Shown here: piece after piece, positions 59,601 to 63,660 of the stretch
Layout of the letters: each line of letters opens with the position of its first letter
How positions within the stretch are numbered: position 1 is the first letter of the stretch
Source of the DNA: Tragulus kanchil
Lineage: Eukaryota; Chordata; Mammalia; Artiodactyla; Tragulidae
Assembly (NCBI GenBank): GCA_022376925.1
Contig: JAIOJX010000004.1
Coordinates: 127,373,123 to 127,437,122 of the forward strand
Reading direction: 5' to 3'
Length of the DNA: 64,000 nt
The notes under the pieces: generated by a model
What the model saw: the letters and a program-made list of their open reading frames with translations, nothing else
What the model was told of the DNA's origin: nothing
Databases searched by the model: none
Position numbers and translations under genes: made by a program

Positions 59601-60436
59601 GATATTATCAGAGCACCCTAAAGCCCATAAAAAATTTTATTTCAATCTTTACCTGCTTTTACCTGATGCCAGTGGCCAGTAATATTGACTTGCTTGTCAA
59701 CAATCTGCTAATCCTGCCCTTCCCCATACTTGTGGATTTTCTAATAATCTCAGTCACTATTTCGAGGTTTTTTTTTTTTTTTTTAAAGTTTACTCATTTA
59801 TTTATTTGTGGCTATTCTGAGTTTTCACTGCTGCCTCAGGCTCTTCTCTAGTTGCAAGGAGTGGGACTACTCTCTAGTTGAGGTAAGCAGGCTTCTTGTT
59901 GCGGTGACTTCTCCTGTTGTGGAACTTGGCCTCCAGGACACATGGGTGTCAATAGATGCAGCACATAGGCTCAATAGTTGCAGCTCAGAGGCTCTAGAGC
60001 ACAGGCTCAATAGTTGTGGCTCACAGGCTTAGTTGCTCAACCGCATGTGGAATCTTCCCAGATTAGAGATCAAACCATTGTCTCCTGCATTGGCAGGCAA
60101 TTGTTCACCACTGAGCTACCAGGGAAGCCCTATTTTGAGCTTTTATTTTCCCTGATAATCATTCTCACTGTTGTTGTTTAACCAAGCATCAAGGAAGATA
60201 AGAACTTTGCCCTTTCAAAGAACAGGTGATGTGTCAGGAGAAATGCACAGACACCTCAGGAAAGTTCTTTTGTTATCCTCAGAACAATCTTTACATTAGA
60301 ACCATCATTGAATGCTCATTATCAAAATGCCCACTAACAGTGTTTCAATATTTGCTATTCTTTCATTAGATGTGGGAGATGAAGTTTATGATGATGTAGA
60401 TGCCTCTGATTTCCCTCCGCCACCACCGGAATTGAG
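8483..60436 (+). CDS. FYB1: FYB1 (ADAP/SLAP-130) adaptor gene, internal portion, 12 distinct coding exons
   Basis: FYB1 encodes a cytosolic adaptor of T cells, myeloid cells and platelets. After receptor stimulation it is phosphorylated by Fyn, binds SLP-76 and SKAP1, and promotes integrin activation. The exons were recognised by their conceptual translation and join in phase with AG/GT splice sites: 8483-8639, 28404-28444, 30059-30078, 30544-30578, 33781-33901, 41631-41790, 42293-42434, 49295-49317, 51868-51934, 52736-52873 (optional), 55622-55644 and 60370-60436. In order they encode a proline-rich stretch, acidic linker, Lys/Glu helix, first helical SH3-like domain, YDDV, FPPPP plus YDGI, the 46-residue isoform insert, and a second YDDV. 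The N-terminal large exon(s) and the C-terminal second SH3-like domain are outside the window. Extra exon copies arise from about 1.1 kb tandem duplications and are probably artefacts. Identity is certain; exon bounds rest on splice consensus and phase. Confidence 0.96.
8945..9333. repeat. CAT/CAC trinucleotide minisatellite
   Basis: About 390 bp of interleaved cat, cac, cca and tca triplets with some higher-order periodicity (the module caccaatagcaccaccat appears at about 9073 and 9278). Apparent poly-His, Thr/Ile and Val/Met open frames on both strands are by-products of the 3-base period. Confidence 0.95.
9345..9530 (-). mobile_element. MIR SINE
   Basis: It contains the MIR-type core (acagaggttgagtaacctct, then ttaaccactctgctaaatg) in minus orientation. 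It is an old mammalian element. Confidence 0.65.
10228..10378 (-). mobile_element. Bov-tA SINE fragment
   Basis: The minus strand reads gggctttcccagatgacgct and retains the gggaagatac and ttgatccctggg parts. It is truncated at its 3' end. Copy at 11411-11561. Confidence 0.8.
11411..11561 (-). mobile_element. Bov-tA SINE fragment, duplicate copy
   Basis: This is the copy of the 10228 element from tandem duplication 4. Confidence 0.8.
11743..13860 (+). repeat. Tandem duplication 5 (period 1094-1095)
   Basis: Positions 11743-12766 match 12838-13860. The 71 bases between (12767-12837) look like a degraded version of the sequence that truly follows at 13861 (ttacca, cttagaacat). It overlaps duplication 4, so about 360 bp is present three times. 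Confidence 0.96.
14249..14507 (-). mobile_element. CHR-like SINE with target-site duplication
   Basis: Minus-strand head ggggcttccctggtggtcca. It is flanked by gaataatcttt at 14238-14248 and 14508-14518. Only its last about 20 bases recur at 15696-15716 after duplication 6. Confidence 0.88.
14489..16848 (+). repeat. Tandem duplication 6 (period 1152, start altered)
   Basis: Positions 14620-15695 match 15772-16848 almost exactly. Copy 2 begins with a SINE end (15696-15716), and its next 30 bases replace about 87 bases of copy 1 (14531-14617). Confidence 0.95.
17379..17709 (+). mobile_element. Young CHR-like SINE with (AAAT)n tail
   Basis: Head gggcttcccctggtggtcca, intact B box ggttcgatccc, and a tail of aaat repeats at 17681-17709. 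It is close in sequence to the elements at 18511, 22267, 27718, 36046, 48081 and 49335. Confidence 0.9.
18511..18842 (+). mobile_element. Young CHR-like SINE, duplicate copy
   Basis: This is the copy of the 17379 element from tandem duplication 7, with a few changes confined to the C-rich segment before the tail (18775-18810). Confidence 0.9.
18935..21120 (+). repeat. Tandem duplication 8 (period 1104)
   Basis: Positions 18935-20017 match 20039-21120. A 21-base A/T-rich filler (20018-20038) separates them. It overlaps duplication 7, so about 370 bp occurs three times. Confidence 0.96.
21985..22231 (+). mobile_element. CHR-like SINE, diverged
   Basis: Head gtgcttccctggtggtccag and a B box altered to ggtttggttcc. 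Its poly(A) tail lies just upstream of the next SINE. Confidence 0.85.
22267..22567 (+). mobile_element. Young CHR-like SINE with 16-bp target-site duplication
   Basis: Head ggacttcccctggtggtcca and B box ggttcgatccc. It is flanked by aaaaaaaattcataaa at 22251-22266 and 22568-22583. Confidence 0.9.
22644..24739 (+). repeat. Tandem duplication 9 (period 1080)
   Basis: Positions 22644-23659 match 23725-24739. The 65-base interval 23660-23724 is not in the other copy. A purine-rich intron segment with no gene is duplicated. Confidence 0.96.
24740..24975 (+). mobile_element. L1 3' end (ruminant type)
   Basis: It contains the typical L1 3' untranslated stretch (gagccaataggaatttcctg, gctctgtaacaacctagagg, ttcatgttgatgcttggcag) ending in caattaaaaaacaaatttaaa. 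5'-truncated. Copy at 25821-26056. Confidence 0.85.
25205..26752. mobile_element. DNA transposon remnant with terminal inverted repeats, interrupted by duplication 10
   Basis: The left end agtaagtcccttacatacaa (25205, again at 26286) is inverted at the right end tttgtatgtaaaggggctta plus ct (26731-26752), with one mismatch and one indel. Without the duplication the element is about 470 bp. The family is not assigned. No transposase frame is present. Confidence 0.65.
25821..26056 (+). mobile_element. L1 3' end, duplicate copy
   Basis: This is the copy of the 24740 element from tandem duplication 10. Confidence 0.85.
27718..28020 (+). mobile_element. Young CHR-like SINE inserted in the tail of another SINE
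   Basis: Head gggcttccctggtggtccag, B box ggttcgatccc and tail aaataaataaataataaat. It sits in the A/T tail of the minus-strand SINE that follows. Confidence 0.88.
28040..28302 (-). mobile_element. CHR SINE, host of the nested insertion
   Basis: Minus-strand head agacttccctggtggtccag. The 16-base duplication aagagttatttttaaa at 27690-27705 and 28303-28318 encloses both this SINE and the nested one, giving the order of insertion. Confidence 0.85.
28404..28444 (+). CDS. FYB1: FYB1 exon: acidic linker (TPINEENQDMHSD)
   Basis: This 41-nt exon has acceptor ttgttttcag ending at 28403 and donor gtaaga at 28445. It completes the aa| codon of the previous exon as Lys and reads KTPINEENQDMHSD, then leaves one G. 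It corresponds to the linker that in human reads approximately SPVNEDNQDGVTHSDG. It lies about 100 bp downstream of a nested SINE pair and is single-copy, in a stretch free of tandem duplication. Confidence 0.93.
29308..29465 (+). mobile_element. Bov-tA SINE fragment
   Basis: It has ggttcaatccctgggtcagg, aagatcctctggagaaggaa and the tail gagtcagacacgacttagcg with (aac)n. The 5' head is missing. Confidence 0.85.
30059..30078 (+). CDS. FYB1: FYB1 microexon GTGNLDE, first copy
   Basis: This 20-nt exon follows tttaaacattttag and precedes donor gtcagt. With the G carried over from the preceding exon it reads GTGNLDE and ends in phase 0. The human counterpart is GAGNLDE. It lies inside the duplication 29500-31793. 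Confidence 0.92.
30544..30578 (+). CDS. FYB1: FYB1 exon EQESEGETYEDI, first copy
   Basis: This 35-nt exon has acceptor ttttccttgacag and donor gtatga. It reads EQESEGETYED plus the first two bases of an Ile codon completed by the helix exon. It contains the conserved acidic tyrosine motif ETYEDI. The downstream intron is cut by the duplication junction 67 bp later (30645). Confidence 0.93.
31210..31229 (+). CDS. FYB1: FYB1 microexon GTGNLDE, duplicate copy
   Basis: This is an identical copy of the 20-nt exon at 30059, shifted by 1151 bp with its splice sites intact. It exists because of the tandem duplication and is probably not a real extra exon. Confidence 0.9.
31692..31726 (+). CDS. FYB1: FYB1 exon EQESEGETYEDI, second copy
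   Basis: This is an identical copy of the 35-nt exon with the same acceptor and donor. It lies in the overlap of two successive duplications (29500-31793 and 31509-33655), so three copies of this exon exist in the window. Confidence 0.9.
32379..32405. repeat. (GA)n microsatellite
   Basis: A GA run, slightly longer in the duplicate at 33468-33491. The length difference is what polymerase slippage or sequencing error would give. Confidence 0.9.
32777..32811 (+). CDS. FYB1: FYB1 exon EQESEGETYEDI, third copy
   Basis: This third identical copy of the 35-nt exon is 1085 bp after the second. The 20-nt microexon is not present before it because the duplication starts at 31509, downstream of that exon. 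Three 35-nt exons in a row would not keep the frame. Confidence 0.9.
33781..33901 (+). CDS. FYB1: FYB1 exon: Lys/Glu-rich helix before the first hSH3 domain, first copy
   Basis: This 121-nt exon has acceptor tttttattcacag and donor gtaaga. It completes the Ile codon and encodes 40 residues from ETSKEKEKKREKEEKK to EQEIKKKFK. This is the highly charged amphipathic helix that packs onto the SH3-like core in ADAP and gives the fold its name (helical SH3). It ends in phase 0 ahead of the LTGPIQV exon. It lies in the duplication 33550-35854. Confidence 0.95.
34938..35058 (+). CDS. FYB1: FYB1 Lys/Glu helix exon, duplicate copy
   Basis: This is an identical 121-nt copy 1157 bp downstream with both splice sites. 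Including it with the first copy would shift the frame (121 is not a multiple of 3). It is probably an assembly duplicate. Confidence 0.92.
35955..36465 (+). mobile_element. MIR SINE split by a younger SINE
   Basis: The left part is 35955-36030 (agagtcagttggacagatgt) and the right part 36400-36465 (actgaacgtccctgaacctc). They are continuous once the inserted SINE and one target-site copy are removed. Confidence 0.65.
36046..36384 (-). mobile_element. Young CHR-like SINE with 15-bp target-site duplication
   Basis: Minus strand gggcttcccctggtggcagt with poly(A) and taaa repeats. It is flanked by aatcatgggcatgtt at 36031-36045 and 36385-36399. Copy at 37160-37498. Confidence 0.92.
37160..37498 (-). 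mobile_element. Young CHR-like SINE, duplicate copy
   Basis: This is the copy of the 36046 element from tandem duplication 14, with one substitution at 37253. Confidence 0.92.
37612..39818 (+). repeat. Tandem duplication 15 (period about 1095-1108)
   Basis: Positions 37612-38710 match 38707-39818. The end of copy 1 (38690-38704) is a shortened, deletion-rich form of 39782-39812. The two copies share gtggtat/gtat at the junction. Confidence 0.95.
39983..40350 (+). mobile_element. 5'-truncated L1 with 15-bp target-site duplication
   Basis: It has an L1-type 3' untranslated region with A/G-rich stretches ending aaaatctttaaaataaagga plus poly(A). It is flanked by aaaagccctcaccag at 39968-39982 and 40351-40365. 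It is the same family as the minus-strand copy at 380-675. Confidence 0.85.
40522..40600 (+). pseudogene. FYB1: Truncated copy of the FYB1 hSH3 exon, no donor site
   Basis: The acceptor tcctctttgcag and the first 79 nt (LTGPIQVIHQAKACCDVKGG... to ELSF) match the full exon at 41631. The sequence then switches at a ttca microhomology into intron sequence from about 39480. No donor follows, so this copy cannot be a functional exon. It is a by-product of the duplication 39480-41709. Confidence 0.93.
41092..41459 (+). mobile_element. 5'-truncated L1, duplicate copy
   Basis: This is the copy of the 39983 element with its flanking repeats, from tandem duplication 16. Confidence 0.85.
41631..41790 (+). 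CDS. FYB1: FYB1 exon: first helical SH3-like domain, N-terminal part
   Basis: This 160-nt exon has acceptor tttcctctttgcag and donor gtgagt. It encodes 53 residues, LTGPIQVIHQAKACCDVKGG through ELSFKQGEQIEIIRITDNPE to KWLGRTARGS, and leaves one T for the following Tyr codon. It is the core of the first helical SH3-like (hSH3) domain of ADAP. The ELSFKQGEQIEII and KWLGR segments correspond to the RT loop and the beta strands. ADAP's hSH3 domains are known to lack normal SH3 peptide binding, and lipid binding has been reported for them. An intact copy occurs only once. Confidence 0.96.
42293..42434 (+). CDS. FYB1: FYB1 exon: end of hSH3 domain and first YDDV motif, first copy
   Basis: This 142-nt exon has acceptor cctcttttggtag and donor gtatgt. 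It reads (Y)GYIKTTAVEIDYDSLKRKK..., closing the hSH3 fold, then SRPFEDDQEVYDDVAEQENV and ends within a Ser codon. EVYDDV corresponds to human Tyr595, one of two YDDV sites bound by the SLP-76 SH2 domain after Fyn phosphorylation (family knowledge). It lies in the duplication 42178-44396. Confidence 0.95.
43403..43544 (+). CDS. FYB1: FYB1 exon with YDDV motif, duplicate copy
   Basis: This is an identical 142-nt copy with both splice sites, 1110 bp downstream. At 142 nt (one more than a multiple of 3), a transcript with both copies would be frameshifted. It is probably an assembly duplicate. Confidence 0.92.
44038..46251 (+). repeat. Tandem duplication 18 (period 1106, clean)
   Basis: Positions 44038-45145 match 45144-46251, with ag shared at the junction. 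Copy 1 ends inside the head of a Bov-tA SINE that is complete only at 46238-46460. Confidence 0.97.
46238..46460 (+). mobile_element. Bov-tA SINE
   Basis: Head gggcttcccagatagttcag, then an internal A run at 46262-46274 (unusual for the family), ggttcaatccctgggttgtg and a tail ending near aaccaccatcacc. Its first 14 bases also occur at 45131-45144, before the junction of duplication 18. Confidence 0.85.
47760..47855 (+). mobile_element. MIR SINE fragment
   Basis: It has the MIR 3' half pattern ctcagagcctcgatttcttt then cctgcaaaatgaactagatg. Confidence 0.6.
48081..48379 (+). mobile_element. Young CHR-like SINE with target-site duplication
   Basis: Head gggcttccctggtggtccag and B box ggttcaatccc. 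It is flanked by aaaagacattga (48069) and aaaagatattga (48380). It sits in the intron before the SHSQSGSG exon. Confidence 0.9.
48660..49175 (-). mobile_element. Older L1 3' region
   Basis: It carries the classic mammalian L1 3' motifs in reverse: tagattccacatataagtga, cttatttcactaagtataat, atggctgaataacattgc and ctcatctgttgatggatgct. Confidence 0.82.
49295..49317 (+). CDS. FYB1: FYB1 microexon SHSQSGSG
   Basis: This 23-nt exon has acceptor ttttttctcctag and donor gtaagc. It completes Ser and reads SHSQSGSG with one G carried forward, as in human ADAP (SSHSQSGSGG). A SINE target-site duplication begins only 4 bases into the intron (49322), so an insertion sits beside this donor. Single-copy. 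Confidence 0.92.
49335..49706 (-). mobile_element. Young CHR-like SINE next to a FYB1 donor site
   Basis: Minus-strand head gggcttcccctggtggtcca with a long poly(T)/T-rich tail on the plus strand. The duplication gccacatgctttt lies at 49322-49334 and 49707-49719. The upstream target copy begins 4 bases after the end of the 23-nt exon's first intron base (49318). Confidence 0.9.
49795..49915 (+). mobile_element. MIR SINE
   Basis: It has the MIR 5' half pattern gagcactggactgggaatca, cctggagcccagtcctgacc and gaccctgagcaaggcg. Copy at 50951-51071. Confidence 0.65.
50505..50862 (-). mobile_element. Young CHR-like SINE, duplicate copy with altered segment
   Basis: This is the copy of the 49335 element from tandem duplication 19. 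Unlike the rest of the duplicate it differs at a dozen or more sites within about 50630-50695. Confidence 0.88.
50951..51071 (+). mobile_element. MIR SINE, duplicate copy
   Basis: This is the copy of the 49795 element from tandem duplication 19. Confidence 0.65.
51868..51934 (+). CDS. FYB1: FYB1 exon: FPPPP and YDGI motifs
   Basis: This 67-nt exon has acceptor ctaattcacatgaag and donor gtaaga. It reads (G)MFPPPPDDDIYDGIEEEDAA D and ends in phase 2 (gg|). FPPPP is the EVH1-domain ligand through which ADAP binds Ena/VASP proteins. IYDGI is the Fyn SH2 site (human Tyr625). The acceptor lacks CAG but is fixed by phase and homology. The phase-2 end lets it join either the optional 46-codon exon or the next common exon. 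Single-copy. Confidence 0.95.
52736..52873 (+). CDS. FYB1: FYB1 optional 46-codon exon of the 130-kDa isoform, first copy
   Basis: This 138-nt exon has acceptor catgctccaaag and donor gtaaga. It starts and ends in the same phase, so it can be skipped without frameshift. It reads SMLQVEEKSNTWSWGILKML then KGKDDRKKSIREKPKDSESD and NDEGSS. This matches the 46-residue insert that distinguishes the 130-kDa from the 120-kDa FYB product. The basic patch KGKDDRKKSIREKPK is evident. It lies in the duplication 52607-54796. Confidence 0.93.
53818..53955 (+). CDS. FYB1: FYB1 optional 46-codon exon, duplicate copy
   Basis: This is an identical 138-nt copy 1082 bp downstream with intact splice sites. It is the only fully duplicated exon here whose double inclusion would keep the reading frame, so short-read annotation could call it a tandem alternative exon. 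It is probably an assembly duplicate. Confidence 0.9.
54957..54977. repeat. (TG)n microsatellite
   Basis: A short TG run, slightly longer in its duplicate near 56070-56091. Confidence 0.9.
55622..55644 (+). CDS. FYB1: FYB1 microexon FPSPKQG, first copy
   Basis: This 23-nt exon has acceptor tttctttccag and donor gtaagt. It completes Gly (exon skipped) or Ser (exon included) and reads FPSPKQG, leaving one G. The human counterpart is FPAPPKQL, so this lineage appears one codon shorter. It lies in the duplication 54728-56936. Confidence 0.9.
55690..55823 (+). mobile_element. MIR SINE fragment
   Basis: MIR-like order of motifs: gggtagtggaaaggattgcc, gccctgactctg, tgtgtaaccttgtcaagtaa and cagtaaaatggtgg. 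Copy at 56803-56936. Confidence 0.55.
56735..56757 (+). CDS. FYB1: FYB1 microexon FPSPKQG, duplicate copy
   Basis: This is an identical 23-nt copy 1113 bp downstream with both splice sites. Including it with the first copy would shift the frame. Confidence 0.88.
57335..57500 (-). mobile_element. L1 3' end fragments
   Basis: Two partial 3' ends in minus orientation, each with the acagagttttgttgttta or acaaagttttgttattgaca motif seen at 420 and 63565. They are separated by a T-rich stretch. Confidence 0.65.
58066..58087. repeat. (TG)n microsatellite
   Basis: A short TG run followed by tacatatata. It is not within a duplication. Confidence 0.9.
58664..59024 (-). mobile_element. CHR SINE with imperfect target-site duplication
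   Basis: Minus-strand head gggcttccctggtagctcag and a T-rich tail on the plus strand. It is flanked by tatttcgaggttt and tattttgagcttt. Copy at 59769-60129. Confidence 0.85.
59265..59292 (+). pseudogene. FYB1: Truncated copy of the FYB1 second-YDDV exon
   Basis: After acceptor tctttcattag, 28 nt reading (D)VGDEVYDDV match the full exon at 60370. The sequence then jumps at an atgt microhomology into intron sequence matching 58184 onward. There is no donor, so the copy is non-functional. An open frame over it at 59207-59416 is spurious. Confidence 0.92.
59769..60129 (-). mobile_element. CHR SINE, duplicate copy
   Basis: This is the copy of the 58664 element from tandem duplication 22, with one substitution at 59814. 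Confidence 0.85.
60370..60436 (+). CDS. FYB1: FYB1 exon: second YDDV motif and DFPPPPPEL
   Basis: This 67-nt exon has acceptor tctttcattag and donor gtaatt. It reads (D)VGDEVYDDVDASDFPPPPPEL and ends in phase 2 (ag|). EVYDDV corresponds to human Tyr651, the second SLP-76 SH2 docking site. The DFPPPPPEL tail forms a second FPPPP-type motif. The next exon, leading to the C-terminal hSH3 domain, is not found before 64000. Confidence 0.94.
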
Positions 60437-60967
60437 GTAATTGGAATGTTCTCATTACAATGGAGCAATGAACACCGGACAGTTCAAGAGCATTCAGTTG
60501 AATAAAACCCCAATGGGGTGTGTTTGTGTTATGCACCATCCTGTTGGCTCTGTCCTTCTCTCCCTGATCCCAGCTCTGACATCTCTGCCAGGCTTGTGAA
60601 TGGATGGATAGCCCCGATCTTCCTCTTCCTTCTCTGTTGCCCTCCTGCACTTTTCTCCTTTCCTCTCGCCACTTCCCAGTTCCTTGTTCTAGTCCCCCCA
60701 TTATTCCCTGCCCTGTGACTCACCTATGTCTACATTCATTTATTCACCCATTCACTGGGAAGATATTTCAAAGCCTGGTAGCAACTGATCTCACTGATTC
60801 ATCCCCTCCCTTTATTTTTACTTTTTTTTTTGTTTGTTTTACCAAAACGTTTTTTGTCTAAGGCACCGCTTAGTGTATGTCTCACAACCTGACCCACCTG
60901 CTTCAAGCCTCCTCTGTCCTCCTCAAGATTGTTTCCTTTTATAAAAAAAAAAAAGAGAGAGATCTGT

Positions 60968-63151
60968 ATTTTGAAGAGGATTTTAAAAGTTATGTCACTT
61001 TTTCACAAAAGCATCAGATTCTCAAAGGTTCCATTCAAACCAACAAACAACAAAAAGTCAACATTGAATAGTAACATTCTTTAGTTTGCCTAAGACTTCA
61101 ATTTAATTTTAGATAAAAATTGTAGGAAGATCTAAAATCAGTTAATACTAGAGGAGTACCTTTTGAAAATTCTTTTGAAATAGAAACTAACATGGTAGGA
61201 TGCTTTCTTATACTCCAGTAAATATGTGAGATGATGTGATACATGCTATGTGTAAAAACAAGAACACCTATAACTTTTTCAAGAAAAAAGAGAGATAAAT
61301 AAAAAGATCCTGGACTTAATCAGTTAAAGGATGAAAGTAATATCGATGGAATACAGTAAGTGGTGTCTTCTGAGCTGTACTGGTAAAGAATGCATGAGTG
61401 AACTCTAAATATTTATTTTTTTTACCAACATTGTTAAACTAATTTCACAGAACAAGAGGCAGCATCAAGATCAAAGAAACTGAAGGGAAAACATGCTGAT
61501 ATTTATATGTGAAGATCAAGTTCTATAGGCAGAACACACCAGAAATATGAAAGGAGAACCATTCTCCATTTTTAGTTCTCCATGAAAGGAAAGTCTAATA
61601 CTCCTCACCATCGGGAAGTCACATCTATTCCTGCATATCTGTGTTTAATATTCTGCCGAAATGCCACTGCATTCCAATAAATAGCTCTACAGGAACCCAG
61701 AGTCACCCACGGGCCCTTTTCTTTAAGCAAAATAAGCCCCAACTAATTAAACTTTATACAACATGGACTATTTTCTTTCCTGTTGCTTATTTTCAGATTC
61801 TAAGAGAATTGTGTATTCTCTAACATAGCATTTCTATTTTAAAATGAAATTTCAATAAATTATCTTTAAAGAGATTTTGTGGGCCTTTTTAACATTTGTG
61901 TATATTCTGATTTCTCCAGAGTGCTAAATCTGTGCCAGGGATTCCATCAATGCCCAGGGTACCAGCAGACAGAAGGTTGTGTTGTTTAGTTGCTAAGGTC
62001 CAACTCTTTTGCAACTCCATGAACTGTCTGAGTTTCTCCTCTGTCCATGGGATTTTGAAGAGGATTTTAAAAGTTATGTCACTTTTTCACAAAAGCATCA
62101 GATTCTCAAAGGTTCCATTCAAACCAACAAACAACAAAAGTCAACATTGAATAGTAACATTCTTTAGTTTGCCTAAGACTTCAATTTAATTTTAGATAAA
62201 AATTGTAGGAAGATCTAAAATCAGTTAATACTAGAGGAGTACCTTTTGAAAATTCTTTTGAAATAGAAACTAACATGGTAGGATGCTTTCTTATACTCCA
62301 GTAAATATGTGAGATGATGTGATACATGCTATGTGTAAAAACAAGAACACCTATAACTTTTTCAAGAAAAAAGAGAGATAAATAAAAAGATCCTGGACTT
62401 AATCAGTTAAAGGATGAAAGTAATATCGATGGAATACAGTAAGTGGTGTCTTCTGAGCTGTACTGGTAAAGAATGCATGAGTGAACTCTAAATATTTATT
62501 TTTTTTACCAACATTGTTAAACTAATTTCACAGAACAAGAGGCAGCATCAAGATCAAAGAAACTGAAGGGAAAACATGCTGATATTTATATGTGAAGATC
62601 AAGTTCTATAGGCAGAACACACCAGAAATATGAAAGGAGAACCATTCTCCATTTTTAGTTCTCCATGAAAGGAAAGTCTAATACTCCTCACCATCGGGAA
62701 GTCACATCTATTCCTGCATATCTGTGTTTAATATTCTGCCGAAATGCCACTGCATTCCAATAAATAGCTCTACAGGAACCCAGAGTCACCCACGGGCCCT
62801 TTTCTTTAAGCAAAATAAGCCCCAACTAATTAAACTTTATACAACATGGACTATTTTCTTTCCTGTTGCTTATTTTCAGATTTTAAGAGAATTGTGTATT
62901 CTCTAACATAGCATTTCTATTTTAAAAATGAAATTTCAATAAATTATCTTTAAAGAGATTTTGTGGGCCTTTTTAACATTTGTGTATATTCTGATTTCTC
63001 CAGAGTGCTAAATCTGTGCCAGGGATTCCATCAATGCCCAGGGTACCAGCAGACAGAAGGTTGTGTTGTTTAGTTGCTAAGTCATGTCCAACTCTTTTGC
63101 AACTCCATGAACTGTAGCCTGCCAAGGTCTTCTCCTCTGTCCATGGGATTT
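60968..63151 (+). repeat. Tandem duplication 23 (period 1083-1096)
   Basis: Positions 60968-62054 match 62052-63151. The tail of copy 1 (62000-62050) is a deletion-rich form of the Bov-tA sequence at 63080-63150. Confidence 0.95.
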
Positions 63152-63277
63152 CCTAGGCAAGAATACTGGAGTGGGTTGCTATTTCCTTCTCCAGGGGATC
63201 TTCCCAACCCAAGGATGGAACCCATGTCTCCTGCCTTAGCAGGCAGATTCTTTATTGCTGAGCCACCCGGGAAGCCC
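63061..63277 (-). mobile_element. Bov-tA SINE
   Basis: Minus-strand head gggcttcccgggtggctcag and the full body to gacatgacttagcaacta. A degraded partial copy lies at 61978-62054, at the end of copy 1 of duplication 23. Confidence 0.88.
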
Positions 63278-63519
63278 ACAGACAGTAAGTACTGAGGGGC
63301 AATGCAGAACCTATGGCAGGATAGTGTGCTAATTCACTTACCAGTGAATGAGCTAGATTCTCAGATTCAAAAATTAAGACTCAGGCATTTTAAATAAATC
63401 AGCTACAAACAAAGCTTTATCTTAGGTAATCAAAATAACAATATCAGTGTTTAAAATTTGTCATTATTCACAAATATGCTGCTTTGAAAAATTCCCTCCT
63501 ACAGAGATTCACAGCCTTT

Positions 63520-63660
63520 TTCTTTTTTTTTAATAATTACTTTTATTTTACTTTTTACTTTTACAGAGTTCTGTTGTTTACAGATACGTATAACCCCAGA
63601 TGAGTCATATGTATATCCCTGGCCCCTCCCTCCGCCACCCCTCTCCCAGCACTGCCTTTT
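63520..63660 (-). mobile_element. L1 3' end
   Basis: In minus orientation: T-rich tail on the plus strand, then acagagttctgttgtttaca and gtcatatgtatatccctggc. It is the same 3' family as 380-675. Confidence 0.75.

Larger units (their letters stand above)
56758..60369. other. FYB1 intron before the second YDDV exon
   Basis: It contains fragments of an L1 3' end near 57335-57500, a (TG)n run at 58066-58087 and a CHR-type SINE present twice because of a tandem duplication. A truncated exon copy at 59265 marks the junction. Confidence 0.78.
58184..60397 (+). repeat. Tandem duplication 22 (period 1105, clean), cuts YDDV exon
   Basis: Positions 58184-59292 match 59289-60397, with atgt shared at the junction. 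The first exon copy is cut at 28 nt. A CHR SINE is carried in both copies. Confidence 0.97.

Noticed and set aside
1..63151. Genuine segmental duplication, amplified satellite or a new mobile element with a 1.1 kb unit
   Set aside because: Each unit has different sequence. Only the length and tandem arrangement recur, so there is no mobile or satellite sequence. Junction noise and broken exons favour an assembly cause.
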